From: an uncultured Chromatiaceae bacterium
GTDB taxonomy: Bacteria > Pseudomonadota > Gammaproteobacteria > Enterobacterales > Alteromonadaceae
Direction of reading: 5' to 3'
NCBI GenBank assembly: GCA_946481195.1
Contig: CAMLNG010000206.1
Location: 1-6,816 of the forward strand
Length of the DNA: 6,816 nt
Positions 6,761 to 6,816 of the stretch are shown one piece after another (within the stretch, counting starts at the first letter, position 1; every line of letters begins with the position of its first letter). Made by a program: the position numbers and the translations under genes. The notes below the pieces were generated by a model that was not told where the DNA came from, did no database searches, and was given only the letters and a program-made list of their open reading frames with translations.

Positions 6761-6816
6761 CTATTGTACCTGGCAGGCAAAGCAGACTGAGTACAGGCCA
6801 TTCGGGTCGTTGAACT
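6761..6816 (-). CDS. Possible C-terminal end of a minus-strand gene (truncated by the window)
   Basis: On the minus strand one frame reads FNDPNGLYSVCFACQVQ and stops at TAG (6763-6761), 18 bases before a terminator oriented for that strand. The placement is what supports a real gene end; 17 residues are too few to name it. The CxxC pair near the terminus could be a disulfide or a metal/haem motif, but no function is claimed. A competing plus-strand frame starts at ATG 6750 and runs out of the window, with no ribosome site seen. Confidence 0.4.
   Translation of the reverse strand, partial: FNDPNGLYSVCFACQVQ

Noticed and set aside
6508..6816. tRNA-Ser 3' end as an integration site with a duplicated attachment sequence
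   Set aside because: I found no second copy of the tRNA 3' end in the window, and no integrase or other mobile gene. An element boundary beyond 6816 cannot be excluded.

Overview
The window is an ordinary chromosomal core region of a gammaproteobacterium. The gene content and order (ftsK end, lolA, rarA, crcB, serS, then a converging tusD-tusC-tusB-tusE set, a yccA-type gene and tRNA-Ser(UGA)) resemble the ftsK-serS-tus-yccA-tRNA-Ser neighbourhood I remember from Pseudomonas. Moderate GC, AT-rich intergenic DNA and the protein sequences fit the Rheinheimera/Alishewanella/Alteromonadales area better. The genus is a guess from memory; the class is well supported.

Region 1 (1-3894, + strand) is a tightly packed run: the C-terminal DNA-reading domain of FtsK, the lipoprotein carrier LolA, the AAA+ protein RarA, the fluoride channel CrcB/Fluc and seryl-tRNA synthetase. 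Junctions are abutting or overlapping (0 nt, 4-nt overlap, 11-nt overlap, 6-nt gap), so these genes are probably cotranscribed and partly coupled in translation. Region 2 (3895-4198) holds a perfect 13-bp inverted repeat without a U-tract and a small gene for an unrecognised basic, single-pass membrane protein.

Region 3 (4199-5480, - strand) encodes the whole sulfur relay TusD, TusC, TusB, TusE with overlapping ends. It feeds sulfur to MnmA for 2-thiolation of U34 in tRNA-Lys, -Glu and -Gln. Just upstream on the same strand lies yccA (5541-6206), a seven-helix BI-1 family membrane protein. A strong intrinsic terminator sits between them, with its U-tract ending only 6 nt from the tusD start.

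Region 4 (6207-6432) is an AT-rich divergent intergenic stretch with spaced A-tracts, serving yccA leftward and tRNA-Ser(UGA) rightward. The tRNA (6433-6523, CCA encoded) has its own terminator. Region 5 (6558-6816) has a densely self-complementary stretch with no convincing gene, a second terminator best suited to the minus strand, and probably the last codons of a minus-strand gene running off the window.

I see no mobile element, CRISPR array or defence system. The points most worth checking are the terminator in front of tusD, the structured stretch after the tRNA and the small membrane protein.
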